NCBI RefSeq assembly: GCF_018070075.1 | Contig: NZ_JAGPXE010000003.1 | Span: 1-64,000 of the forward strand | DNA from: Saccharopolyspora endophytica | GTDB taxonomy: Bacteria; Actinomycetota; Actinomycetes; Mycobacteriales; Pseudonocardiaceae | Direction of reading: 5' to 3' | Length of the DNA stretch: 64,000 bases | Shown here: in pieces, positions 19,151-27,101 of the stretch | Position numbering within the stretch: the stretch's first letter is position 1 | Layout: each line of letters starts with the position of its first letter | Translations under genes and position numbers: made by a program | The notes under the pieces: model-generated | The model's database searches: none | Told to the model about the DNA's origin: nothing | The model's input: the letters and a program-made list of their open reading frames with translations, nothing else

Positions 19151-19521
19151 GTGGTTGGTGAGCGCCGACGGTTCATCGAGGATCGCGTGGACTTCGTTCC
19201 CGGCTGGGCGAGGGCCGAGTACGTGCCGATGGGGTTGTGTCCGGGGGACGACTGCTTCGGCCACCGCTACTCGGTTACATGCCCGACCAGGGAACCCGGG
19301 ACACCTCGGCCGACCCGACCGGCACCGCGCGCACGATCAACCTCCCCGAGGGCGCCATCAACCTCACCATGGCGACCCTGGTCGGTTCCTACGAGACCGT
19401 TGCCCGCCACCTCGACGAGGTCGCGAAGATCCCCGGCGTGAAGGGCATGATGTTCACCTTCGACGATTTCGAGCGCGGGGTCCGCGACTTCGGCGAGAGG
19501 GTCAAGCCCCTCCTGGGCTGA
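19151..19521 (+). pseudogene. Decayed RutA-like flavin monooxygenase remnant
   Basis: Two frames carry separate parts of a bacterial luciferase-like monooxygenase of the RutA type. In the first, from 19151, the peptide AEYVPMGLCPGDDCFGHRY resembles the RutA segment EYDQMGLWPGDxxF. A frame change near 19270 then leads to a continuous C-terminus. It contains INLPEGAINLTMATLVGSY, ending in FDDFERGVRDFGERVKPLLG, which matches the end of RutA. The middle and the N-terminal barrel are missing, so this is an internal deletion plus frameshift. RutA opens the uracil ring; no other rut gene is nearby. The C-terminal open frame could still be translated from 19237 but would not be an active enzyme. Confidence 0.75.
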
Positions 19522-19544
19522 GCGGCCTCCCGGGGGAGGCCGCT
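19521..19544. terminator. Bidirectional hairpin between pseudogene and thiolase
   Basis: AGCGGCCTCCC and GGGAGGCCGCT form an 11-bp perfect stem. It lies eight bases past the thiolase stop on the minus strand and overlaps the end of the plus-strand remnant, so it can serve both directions. Confidence 0.7.
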
Positions 19545-19551
19545 GGTGCGC

Positions 19552-20742
19552 TCAGAGGCGTTCGACGAGGGTTGCGTTGGCCATGCCGCCGCCCTCGCAC
19601 ATGGTCTGCAGGCCGTACCGGCCGCCGGTGGCCTGCAGCTGGTTGACCAGCGTCGTCAGCAGTCTCGTGCCGGAGGCGCCGAGCGGGTGGCCGAGCGCGA
19701 TGGCCCCGCCGCGCGGGTTGAGCCGGGCCGGGTCGGCGTCGAACTCGCGCTGCCACAGCAGCGGCACCGGCGTGAACGCCTCGTTGACCTCGTAGGCGTC
19801 GATCTCGTCGATCGACACGCCCGCGCGGTCCAGCAGCTTGCGGGTGGCCGGCACGACGCCGGTGAGCATGAGCAGCGGATCGCTGCCGGTGACGGCGAAG
19901 CTGTGGAACCGGGCCTTGGGTTGCAAGCCGAGCGCCGCGGCCTTGGCCTCGCTCATGATGAGCACCGCCGACGCGCCGTCGGTCAGCGGCGAGGAGTTGC
20001 CCGGCGTGATCCGCCAGTCGATCTCCGGGAAGCGCTTCGCCAGCTCCTCGTTCGTGAAGGAGGGTCGCAGGCCCGCGAGCCCGTCGGCGGTGGTCGACGC
20101 GCGCACGGTCTCGTCGGTGCTCACGACGCGCTCGGCGCCGTCCGCGCCGGTCACCGCCACCGGCAGGATCTCGTCGTCGAACGCGCCGGAGGCGGCGGTC
20201 TGCGCGGCGCGGGCGTGGGAGCGGGCGGAGAACTCGTCGAGCTCCTCGCGGCCGAACTTCCACCGCGCCGCGATCAGCTCCGCCGAGACGCCCTGGTTCA
20301 CCAGGCCTTCGGGGTAGCGCGCGGCCATCGACGGGCCCCTGGGGTTGGTGCCCATCGGCGTGGTACCCATCGGCACCCGGCTCATCGACTCCACGCCGCA
20401 GGCGATCACCACGTCGTAGGTGCCCGCGAGGACGCCTTGGGCGGCGAAGTGCGCGGCCTGCTGGCTCGAACCGCACTGCCGGTCGATGGTCGTGGCGGGC
20501 ACCGACTCCGGGAAACCGGCTCCCAGCACGGCGTTGCGGGTGATGTTGAGCGCCTGCTCGCCGGCTTGCCCGACGCAGCCGCCGATGACGTCGTCGACCT
20601 CGCCGGGGTCGATGCCGGTGCGCTCGACGAGACCGCGCAGCGTGCGGGTGAGCAGTTCGGCGGGGTGGATGCCCGAGAGCTGCCCTCCGGGTTTGCCCTT
20701 GCCTGATGGGGTTCTGATCGCGTCGACGATGACGGCGTCCAT
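19552..20742 (-). CDS. Acetyl-CoA C-acyltransferase (thiolase)
   Basis: This 396-residue thiolase has all three catalytic residues: Cys90 in DRQCGSS, His352 in GHPLGASG and Cys382 in CEGGGMANA. It cleaves a 3-ketoacyl-CoA or condenses two acyl-CoAs. Length and sequence resemble mycobacterial FadA5-type degradative thiolases. GGAGGAG precedes the ATG. It is divergent from an HSD10-like dehydrogenase followed by a TetR gene. Two operator-like repeats lie in the shared promoter. Together with the double FadE upstream it suggests degradation of a particular acyl-CoA class. Confidence 0.92.
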   Translation of the reverse strand: MDAVIVDAIRTPSGKGKPGGQLSGIHPAELLTRTLRGLVERTGIDPGEVDDVIGGCVGQAGEQALNITRNAVLGAGFPESVPATTIDRQCGSSQQAAHFAAQGVLAGTYDVVIACGVESMSRVPMGTTPMGTNPRGPSMAARYPEGLVNQGVSAELIAARWKFGREELDEFSARSHARAAQTAASGAFDDEILPVAVTGADGAERVVSTDETVRASTTADGLAGLRPSFTNEELAKRFPEIDWRITPGNSSPLTDGASAVLIMSEAKAAALGLQPKARFHSFAVTGSDPLLMLTGVVPATRKLLDRAGVSIDEIDAYEVNEAFTPVPLLWQREFDADPARLNPRGGAIALGHPLGASGTRLLTTLVNQLQATGGRYGLQTMCEGGGMANATLVERL

Positions 20743-20764
20743 GGCGCTCCTCCTCCGAAGTCCA

Positions 20765-20832
20765 CTTAACGGTCGCTAAGCAGGTGCGGGGTGTCAATAC
20801 GACGAACGCTTGGTCACTTATCGCTCGCTCAG
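20765..20832. promoter_or_regulatory. Two operator-like repeats in the thiolase/SDR divergent promoter
   Basis: CTTAACGGTCGCTAAG at 20765-20780 and CTTATCGCTCGCTCAG at 20817-20832 share the pattern CTTAnCGsTCGCTmAG and are each imperfectly palindromic. They are 52 bases apart start to start, in the 135-base region between divergent genes. A TetR-family gene lies downstream of the SDR, and these are its most obvious candidate operators. Confidence 0.55.
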
Positions 20833-20877
20833 TATGCTGCCGTCCGGTTGCTCGGTCGACATGTGAGGAGTCGGGAA

Positions 20878-21639
20878 GTGGACATCGAAGGTGCTGTCGC
20901 GCTCGTGACCGGAGGTGCGTCCGGGCTGGGCCTGGCCACGGTCGAGGAACTGCACGGCCAGGGCGCGAAGGTCGTCATCGTCGACCTGCCGTCCTCCCAG
21001 GGCGAGGCCGTGGCCGCGGAGCTCGGTGACGGTGTCGTGTTCGCCGCCGCCGACGTCACCGACGAGGAGCAGGTGACCGCGGCGCTCGACGCCGCCGACG
21101 CGCTGGGGTCGTTGCGGATCGCGGTGAACTGCGCGGGCATCGGCAACGCCGCCAAGACCGTCGGCAAGAAGGGCGCCTTCCCGCTCGCCGATTTCACCAA
21201 GGTCATCAACGTCAACCTCATCGGCACCTTCAACGTGCTCCGGCTCGCCGCCGAGCGCATGTCCCGGACCGAGCCGGTCGGCGAGGAGCGCGGAGTCATC
21301 GTCAACACCGCCTCGGTCGCCGCGTTCGACGGGCAGGTCGGCCAGGCCGCCTACTCGGCGTCCAAGGGCGGCATCGTCGGCATGACGCTGCCCATCGCGC
21401 GGGACCTGGCGAGCCTGAAGATCCGGGTGACGACCATCGCCCCGGGCCTGTTCCACACGCCGCTGTTCTCCGCGCTGCCCGAGGAGGCCGTTGCCTCGCT
21501 CGGCGCTCAGGTCCCGCACCCGTCGCGGCTCGGCGAGCCGAGCGAGTACGGGTCCCTGGTGCGCCACGTGGTCGAGAACCCCATGCTCAACGGGGAGACC
21601 ATCCGGCTGGACGGGGCCATCCGCATGGCACCTCGATGA
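20878..21639 (+). CDS. SDR-family 3-hydroxyacyl-CoA dehydrogenase, HSD10-like
   Basis: This 253-residue short-chain dehydrogenase has the NAD-binding TGGASGLG near residue 12, NCAGIG, and the catalytic YSASK. The long insertion and sequence [12 protein letters not shown] match type-II 3-hydroxyacyl-CoA dehydrogenases. GTG at 20878 has GAGGAG seven bases upstream. It pairs divergently with a thiolase, giving the last two steps of beta-oxidation. A paralogue at 37067-37825 shares the same subfamily motifs and lies beside an acyl-CoA ligase. The TetR gene 73 bases downstream is on the same strand and probably in the same transcript. Confidence 0.88.
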   Translation: MDIEGAVALVTGGASGLGLATVEELHGQGAKVVIVDLPSSQGEAVAAELGDGVVFAAADVTDEEQVTAALDAADALGSLRIAVNCAGIGNAAKTVGKKGAFPLADFTKVINVNLIGTFNVLRLAAERMSRTEPVGEERGVIVNTASVAAFDGQVGQAAYSASKGGIVGMTLPIARDLASLKIRVTTIAPGLFHTPLFSALPEEAVASLGAQVPHPSRLGEPSEYGSLVRHVVENPMLNGETIRLDGAIRMAPR

Positions 21640-21712
21640 GGCTCGACCGAACCGGCCGGTGGTCTTCACCGGCCGGTAAGGTCACCCGCAGGCGGGGAGA
21701 GGGAGAGACGTG

Positions 21713-22351
21713 ATGGCTCAGGCGAGTGCGGCGAAGCCGGACGCCGCGTCCGGGTGGCGGGATTTCGGGCCGCTCGAACTGACGCCCATCCTCGACGCCG
21801 CGGTGGACGAGTTCCGCGAGAGCGGGTTCCACGGCGCGACCGTGCGCCAGATCGCTCGCCGCGTCGGCATGACCGTTCCCGCGCTGTACTACCACCACGA
21901 GAACAAGGAAGGGCTGCTCGTCGCCCTCCTCGAACTGGGCACCAGCGACGTGGCCTGGCGCGTGCGCGCGGCAGCGCGCGAGGCCCCGGGATCGCCGCGC
22001 GATCAGTTCGTGAACGTCATCGAGGCCATCGTGCTGCACATGACCTACCGGTTCCGGCTGGCGGCGCTCGACAGCGAGACCCGGTACCTGTCGCCGAGCA
22101 ACCGGCGCCGCTACAGCGCCCGCCGCAAGACCGTGGAGACCGTTCTCACCGAGGTCATCGAAACCGGCACTCGCGAAGGCACCTTCACCATCGCCGACCC
22201 GGTGGAGACCTCCCGGGCGCTGCTGGGCATGTGCCAGTCGGTCGCGCGCTGGTACCACGCGGACGGCCCGCTGAGCCCCGAGGAGATCGCGGCCCGCTAC
22301 GTCGACATCGCTCTGATGACGGTCGGCGCGCACCCCCGCCTGCAGCGCTGA
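21713..22351 (+). CDS. TetR-family transcriptional regulator
   Basis: This protein of about 212 residues has an N-terminal TetR helix-turn-helix (ATVRQIARRVGMTVPALYYHHENKE) and a helical ligand domain. The ATG at 21713 has GGGAG seven bases upstream; a GTG directly before it, at 21710, is equally possible. It is co-directional with the HSD10-like SDR and most likely represses the divergent thiolase and SDR promoters, where two operator-like repeats are seen. Acyl-CoA would be a typical ligand, but that is inferred. Confidence 0.88.
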   Translation: MAQASAAKPDAASGWRDFGPLELTPILDAAVDEFRESGFHGATVRQIARRVGMTVPALYYHHENKEGLLVALLELGTSDVAWRVRAAAREAPGSPRDQFVNVIEAIVLHMTYRFRLAALDSETRYLSPSNRRRYSARRKTVETVLTEVIETGTREGTFTIADPVETSRALLGMCQSVARWYHADGPLSPEEIAARYVDIALMTVGAHPRLQR

Positions 22352-22535
22352 GCCGCCGGGTTCACCTCTGCGTGGTGCGGCCGTCCGCGGTGGTTCGCCT
22401 GGGCGTACCTCCTGCGACATCGAAGGAAGACTCCTTCATCTGAATCCCACGGACGTCTCATGTGGCGTCCCTAGCTTTCTCCTCGTCGGCAGCTCGGTGA
22501 TCGCACCGTGCTCAGCGAGAGGAAGCGAACGCATC
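22352..22535. promoter_or_regulatory. Probable promoter region of the P-loop/ABC pair
   Basis: This 184-base gap holds two short inverted repeats, GAAGGA-AGAC-TCCTTC near 22421-22436 and GGACG/CGTCC near 22451-22470. Either could be an operator. GAGAGGAAG lies about ten bases before the ATG at 22536. Confidence 0.35.
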
Positions 22536-23645
22536 ATGAGCGTCTCCACCGGTGTCGGGCCAGTCGTGGCGAATCCTGTTCGTGCGGAGGGGTTCTCATC
22601 CGAGGTGCAGCCCGATCGGTTGCGCCGGTCGAAGAAGGCGTACACCACTCGTTCGGTCGCAGCGCGCGTCGAGGCCGCCCCGCGCGGATACGCGCTGCTC
22701 GACGGGCCCGACGTGGTTCCGCGTCCTGGCGATGTCGTTCTCGCGCGGGTCGAGCGGCTCGGCATGCACACGCGGCTGGAGAGCCCGGTGAGCCGGCGTC
22801 AGGCGCTGTTCGCCGGTGACGAGGTGCTCGTGGCCTACGGCCACCGCTACGCCCCCGACCAGTTCGAAGCCGAGGTCCCCGACGACCTGCGGCCGGTCCA
22901 CCTCGTCGCAGCCGGGGGAGTGGCGGCGCTGGTGACCGCCAAGCACGCCAAGATCTCCGACGCGACCCTCCTGCAGCCGCTGGGCCTGCTCGCCGACGCG
23001 CGCGGAGTCGTGACGCTCTCCCGCTGCGCGCCTCGCGCGCTCACCGCGGAACCATCCCCGCGCGCGGACGGGCCGACGGTGATCGCCGTGCTCGGCACGT
23101 CGATGAACTCCGGCAAGTCCACCGCCGTCGCTTCGCTCATCCGCGGCCTGGTGCGATCGGGGTTGCGGGTGTGCGCCGGGAAGGCGACCGGGACGGGCGC
23201 GGGCGGGGATCCGAACAGCTTCACCGACGCCGGTGCCGCCGCGGTCCTCGACTTCACCGACTTCGGGTTCCCCACCACGTTCCGGCTGGAGCACGACCAG
23301 GTCCGCGCGCTCCTGCTGTCGGTGGTCGACGGCCTCTCCGGGCCGGACGTCGACGTGGTCGTCGTCGAGATCGCCGATGGCCTCTACCAGCGCGAAACCG
23401 CCGCGCTGGTCGCCGATCCGGTGTTCTCGCGGGTGGTCGACCACGTCGTGTTCGCCGCCGACGGCGCGGCCGGGGCCATCGGCGGCGTGGAGCTGCTGCG
23501 GCGGCGAGGAGTGCCGGTCGCCGCGGTGAGCGGGGTGCTGACCTCGGCGCCGCTGGCGATGCGGGAGGTGCGGTCCGCGCTGGAGGTTCCCGTGGTCGAG
23601 ACCTCCGCGCTCACCGAGCCCGACGTGCTCGAGGGCGTGCTGTGA
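22536..23645 (+). CDS. P-loop NTPase of unknown function (DUF1611/MobB-like)
   Basis: This 369-residue protein has a P-loop GTSMNSGKST at residues 187-196, followed by AGKATGTGAGGDPNSF and an acidic strand VVVVEIADGLYQ that could act as Walker B. The N-terminal 180 residues form a separate domain rich in strands, with RPGDVVLARVERLG. I recognise it only as resembling DUF1611/MobB-type NTPases; no enzyme activity can be assigned. The next gene starts inside its stop codon (GTGA). That next gene is an ABC exporter half lacking its own Walker A, so this protein could be the energy-supplying or regulatory partner. There is no signal peptide. Confidence 0.7.
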   Translation: MSVSTGVGPVVANPVRAEGFSSEVQPDRLRRSKKAYTTRSVAARVEAAPRGYALLDGPDVVPRPGDVVLARVERLGMHTRLESPVSRRQALFAGDEVLVAYGHRYAPDQFEAEVPDDLRPVHLVAAGGVAALVTAKHAKISDATLLQPLGLLADARGVVTLSRCAPRALTAEPSPRADGPTVIAVLGTSMNSGKSTAVASLIRGLVRSGLRVCAGKATGTGAGGDPNSFTDAGAAAVLDFTDFGFPTTFRLEHDQVRALLLSVVDGLSGPDVDVVVVEIADGLYQRETAALVADPVFSRVVDHVVFAADGAAGAIGGVELLRRRGVPVAAVSGVLTSAPLAMREVRSALEVPVVETSALTEPDVLEGVL

Positions 23646-25261
23646 GCGACAGGATGCCGAGGCTGCTGACCGGAGGCCGCCGCGGGCTGTTCGCGCTGCT
23701 CGTGTGCGCCGGATTCGGTCAGGCGGCGCTGGCCGGGACGACCGCGATCAGCATGCCGCGCCTGCTGCAGGCGGCCCCGGGTGAGAGGTGGTTCTGGCTC
23801 GCGATCATGCTCGCGACGGCGGGCTGCGTGGGCGGAGTGCGGGTCGCGGAGTGGGTGCTGGCCGAGAAGCTCGGGCAGGACTACGTCCACGAACTCCGCA
23901 TCGGGCTGCTCACCGCTGCGCTCGCCGAGGGACGCCGACCCTCGCTGGGGACCACGATCGCCCGCGCCACCAACGACCTCTCGGCGGTCCGCAACTGGAT
24001 CGCCTGGGGCATCGCGCCGATGGCGGGCGGACTGCCGCTGATCGCGGGCGTCCTCGTGGTGCTCGCAGCGCTGCATCCGGCGCTGGCGGCGGCCGTGGTG
24101 ACGCCGATCCTCGCGCTGGGCGCCGTTCTCGGGCTGCTCGCGCGCGTGGCCTACGCGCGGGCGAGAACGGTGCGCCGAGCGCGCGGACGCCTGGCGGCGC
24201 AGGTCAGCGACGCGGTCGCGGCGGAGTCGGCGATTCGCGCGGGTGGTGGCGTGCACCGCGAGCTCAAGCGCATCGACCAGCTCAGCGGGCGGGTGCGCGC
24301 GACGGCCGTGCGCCGCGCGCGGGTGGCCGGATACCTGCGCGGGTCGGCGGTGTCGACGGCGGCGTTGGCCACGCTCGGCGTGGTCGTCGTCGGCACCGGC
24401 TTCGGGATCCCGCACGCGCTGATCGCCACCGCGATCACGGTCGTCGGCGTGCTGGTCGCGCCGGTGCACGACCTCGGTCGGGTCGTGGAATACCGGCAGT
24501 CCTACCTGGCCGCGCGGCGGGTCCTGGCTCCCGCGCTGGCCCGGGACCTGCCGGAACCGCGAGCCGTCCCGGCGGGGGAGGTCCGGGCACCGGCCGAGGT
24601 CCACGTCCACGAGCTCTGGGTCGATGGGGCCGTGCCCGGACTGGCCGCGGCGCCGGGTGCCAGGGTGGTGCTGCGGGGGAGCCCGGAGCGGATCTCGGCG
24701 GTCCTCGGCTTGCTGGCCGGGATCGGGACGACCGCGCGCGGTTGGGTGCGCGTGTCCGGTCACTACCTCGACGACCTCCCGGCGGTGCAGCGCCGCCGCC
24801 ACGTCGGCTACGCCGCCCGGGGACTGGCACTGGAGCGCGGCACGATCGCAAGGGCGGTGCGGTACCGGCGACCCGAGCAGGAGGGCGCCGTGATGCCCGA
24901 CCTCGACGCGGTCGGGATCGGCGAGCGCGTCCGCGCCCTGCCCGACGGGGAGCGGACGAAGCTGCGCCGAGGCGGCGAACCGCTGTCGATCCCCGAACGC
25001 GCCCGCCTGCAACTCGCCCGCGCCCGCCACGGCACACCACCGCTGCTGGTCCTCGACCACATCGACGACGAACTCGGCGCGGGAGGAACCGACCTGCTGC
25101 GGACGCTGCTCGCCGACTACCCGGGCGTGGTGGTCCTGGCGACCGACGCCCCGGAGCGCATCGTCCCGGACCACCAGGTGTGGGACCTGACTCCCAGCTC
25201 CCAGCACGTCGTGGTGGCCGGGTTCTCCCGTCGGGGCGGGGAGCTCAGAACTCCCGGTTGA
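23642..25261 (+). CDS. ABC exporter-like protein with degenerate nucleotide-binding domain
   Basis: This 539-residue protein has six hydrophobic segments in the first 300 residues and an exporter-type intracellular loop (TTIARATNDLSAVRNWIAWG). The C-terminal 200 residues resemble an ABC ATPase that has lost its key motifs. Where Walker A should be there is RGSPERISA, with no GKS/T. The signature is LRRGGEPLSIPERARLQLARA instead of LSGGQ. The Walker B region reads LLVLDHIDDELG, lacking the usual catalytic Glu. It therefore cannot hydrolyse ATP in the normal way. It overlaps the upstream P-loop NTPase by four bases. Its 3' end overlaps the convergent prenyl synthase by 17 bases. Confidence 0.75.
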   Translation: MSDRMPRLLTGGRRGLFALLVCAGFGQAALAGTTAISMPRLLQAAPGERWFWLAIMLATAGCVGGVRVAEWVLAEKLGQDYVHELRIGLLTAALAEGRRPSLGTTIARATNDLSAVRNWIAWGIAPMAGGLPLIAGVLVVLAALHPALAAAVVTPILALGAVLGLLARVAYARARTVRRARGRLAAQVSDAVAAESAIRAGGGVHRELKRIDQLSGRVRATAVRRARVAGYLRGSAVSTAALATLGVVVVGTGFGIPHALIATAITVVGVLVAPVHDLGRVVEYRQSYLAARRVLAPALARDLPEPRAVPAGEVRAPAEVHVHELWVDGAVPGLAAAPGARVVLRGSPERISAVLGLLAGIGTTARGWVRVSGHYLDDLPAVQRRRHVGYAARGLALERGTIARAVRYRRPEQEGAVMPDLDAVGIGERVRALPDGERTKLRRGGEPLSIPERARLQLARARHGTPPLLVLDHIDDELGAGGTDLLRTLLADYPGVVVLATDAPERIVPDHQVWDLTPSSQHVVVAGFSRRGGELRTPG

Positions 25262-26249
25262 CCACGAGGTGGGCCACCTGCTCGATCCGCTCCGCCGCAC
25301 CCGGGCGGTACTCGGCGCGGCGCGCGGCCGAGAGCGACTCGGACATCAGCCTTTCGGCCTCCGACCGGCTCCACTCCCGGCCGCCGGCCTTCTCCACGAG
25401 CAGGGCCAGCTGTTCGACCTCGGTGTCGGTCAGCTCCTGCCGGGAGGAGTACAGCGACGCCAGCTCCTGACCTGCGTCGGTCCCGGAGTTCAACGCCGCG
25501 ACCACCGGGAGGCTCTTCTTGCGGGCGCGCAGGTCGGCGTGCACCGGTTTGCGGGTCACGGCCGGATCGCCCCAGATCCCCAGCAGGTCGTCGACGTGCT
25601 GGAAGGCCAGCCCCAGCTTCTCGCCGAAGGACTTCAGGTCGTGGCGCTGCTCGGCGGAGGCGCCACCGAGCAGAGCGCCCAGCTCGCAGGCGGCCCCGAT
25701 CAGCGCGCCGGTCTTGCCGCGGGCCATGTCCTCCACTTCGGACACCGCGACGTTCGTGGCGTTCTCGAACGCCAGGTCCGACGTCTCGCCCTCGATGAGC
25801 GCGGTGGTGGCCTCGTGCAGGACGCGCACCGCTTCGGCGCCGCATCCGGCGAGCACCCGGTAGGCCAGGGACAGCAGCGCGTCCCCGGCCATGATCGCCG
25901 GTCCGGCGCCGAACGCCGCCCAGGCCGTCGGACGTCCCCGCCTGGCTGCGTCCCGGTCGAGAACGTCGTCGTGCAGCAACGAGAAGTTGTGCACGAGCTC
26001 CACCGCGACCGCGGCCGGAACCGCCGCCATCCCCGAGCCGCCGACCACTTCGGCCGACAGCAGCACCAGGGCCGGGCGGACCGCTTTGCCCGACGCCTCC
26101 TCGCCGGGTTCACCGCGCTCGTCCCAGAAACCGAGGTGGTAGCCGCACACGTGCCGCATCTCGTTCGGCAGGCCGGAAATCGCCTGTCTCATCGCGGGAT
26201 CGAACAACTCTCGGGACCACCGCAACGAATCCACTACCGAAGTCGCCAT
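25245..26249 (-). CDS. Polyprenyl (geranylgeranyl-type) diphosphate synthase
   Basis: This 334-residue all-trans prenyl synthase adds IPP units to an allylic diphosphate. The first aspartate motif is LLHDDVLD (Asp94, Asp95, Asp98) and the second is QHVDDLLGIWGD (Asp220, Asp221, Asp228), followed by KKSLPV. The DDLLGIWGD form is typical of actinobacterial GGPP/FPP synthases. Product length is not certain. No clear ribosome binding site precedes ATG 26249, and longer frames upstream look non-coding. Terpene cyclase genes 4-6 kb away on the other strand could use its product. Confidence 0.88.
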   Translation of the reverse strand: MATSVVDSLRWSRELFDPAMRQAISGLPNEMRHVCGYHLGFWDERGEPGEEASGKAVRPALVLLSAEVVGGSGMAAVPAAVAVELVHNFSLLHDDVLDRDAARRGRPTAWAAFGAGPAIMAGDALLSLAYRVLAGCGAEAVRVLHEATTALIEGETSDLAFENATNVAVSEVEDMARGKTGALIGAACELGALLGGASAEQRHDLKSFGEKLGLAFQHVDDLLGIWGDPAVTRKPVHADLRARKKSLPVVAALNSGTDAGQELASLYSSRQELTDTEVEQLALLVEKAGGREWSRSEAERLMSESLSAARRAEYRPGAAERIEQVAHLVVNREF

Positions 26250-27101
26250 CACCAGATGATCTTGGCAGCGCCGAGGCCGCGACGGGAACCGGCGACCCCG
26301 CATTGGGGCCATTTTTACGCCGGACAGAGATGCTCGTTGCGACATTGAGGGGACTCGGAATTCGACGGTGAACGCAAGCAAGCAATTGCTTACATCCGGA
26401 ACAGATGCTGAATATCGCTGGTTGGAATATTCCAAAATGGCGACCAGGCAGGCCGCCAGACCCGCATCCGGACGCGCGGTCTCCTATTGCTGGACATGCC
26501 AGTTCTGTAATCACCGCACGTGGCAGCCCTGCAATTGGCATATACCAGTGTTTCAGGCGGAAACTAACGCCGTGAGTTCATCACGGAACGGATTCTTTGC
26601 GATCTCCGTGGGGATGCAATGTTGATCTTCCGAATGGATCTGAACGGGCAGCCGTCCCGCGAATTTCCAGACTTGCCGGTTCCGAATTAATTCCCAGCTG
26701 CGGTTTTGCATTGCGCTCAGGATCGGGTGGTATCTCTCCGCCACTGTTCGGACTAGTGGTTCGCCGTCGTGCGGGCGATTCATCGCGCTGAAACGCCCCC
26801 GGTATGGTCCGCCCGGCAACAGGACGGATGGGTGTCTCGAAACATCCTTCGTGCCTGGCAAGTTCGGTTTTCACGGAAAGAAGTCGGCACAGGTCTCCAG
26901 CTTCACTGCGAACTAACTCTTCTCTCGCGGAGCGCATTCGCGAACATCCCTGGACTGCAGTCGTTCTGGAACGCGGCGTGGGGATGTTCGTGCGATCCGT
27001 CGTGCCCGCAAAGCGGCACCGAGTGGCCAAGCGGATCGATGCCGCCCGCGTGGAGGGAGTTCCCGGTCGTGGCCTGTGGCGACATTGAGAGGAGTCTCTG
27101 G
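26250..27101. other. AT-richer intergenic segment flanked by an 18-bp direct repeat
   Basis: About 850 bases separate the prenyl synthase start from the Tat-exported oxidoreductase. Base composition is visibly AT-richer than the surroundings, with runs such as AAGCAATTGCTTAC and GGAATATTCCAAAATGG. No frame shows a recognisable protein. GCGACATTGAG occurs at 26339-26349 and again at 27079-27089, with 16 of 18 bases matching if extended. The second copy is part of the ribosome binding region of the downstream gene. The segment may be acquired DNA, a decayed gene or a long leader. Confidence 0.55.

Noticed and set aside
26368-26625. An 85-codon plus-strand frame in the AT-richer gap
   Set aside because: No ribosome binding site, no family resemblance and unusual composition; not supported as a gene.
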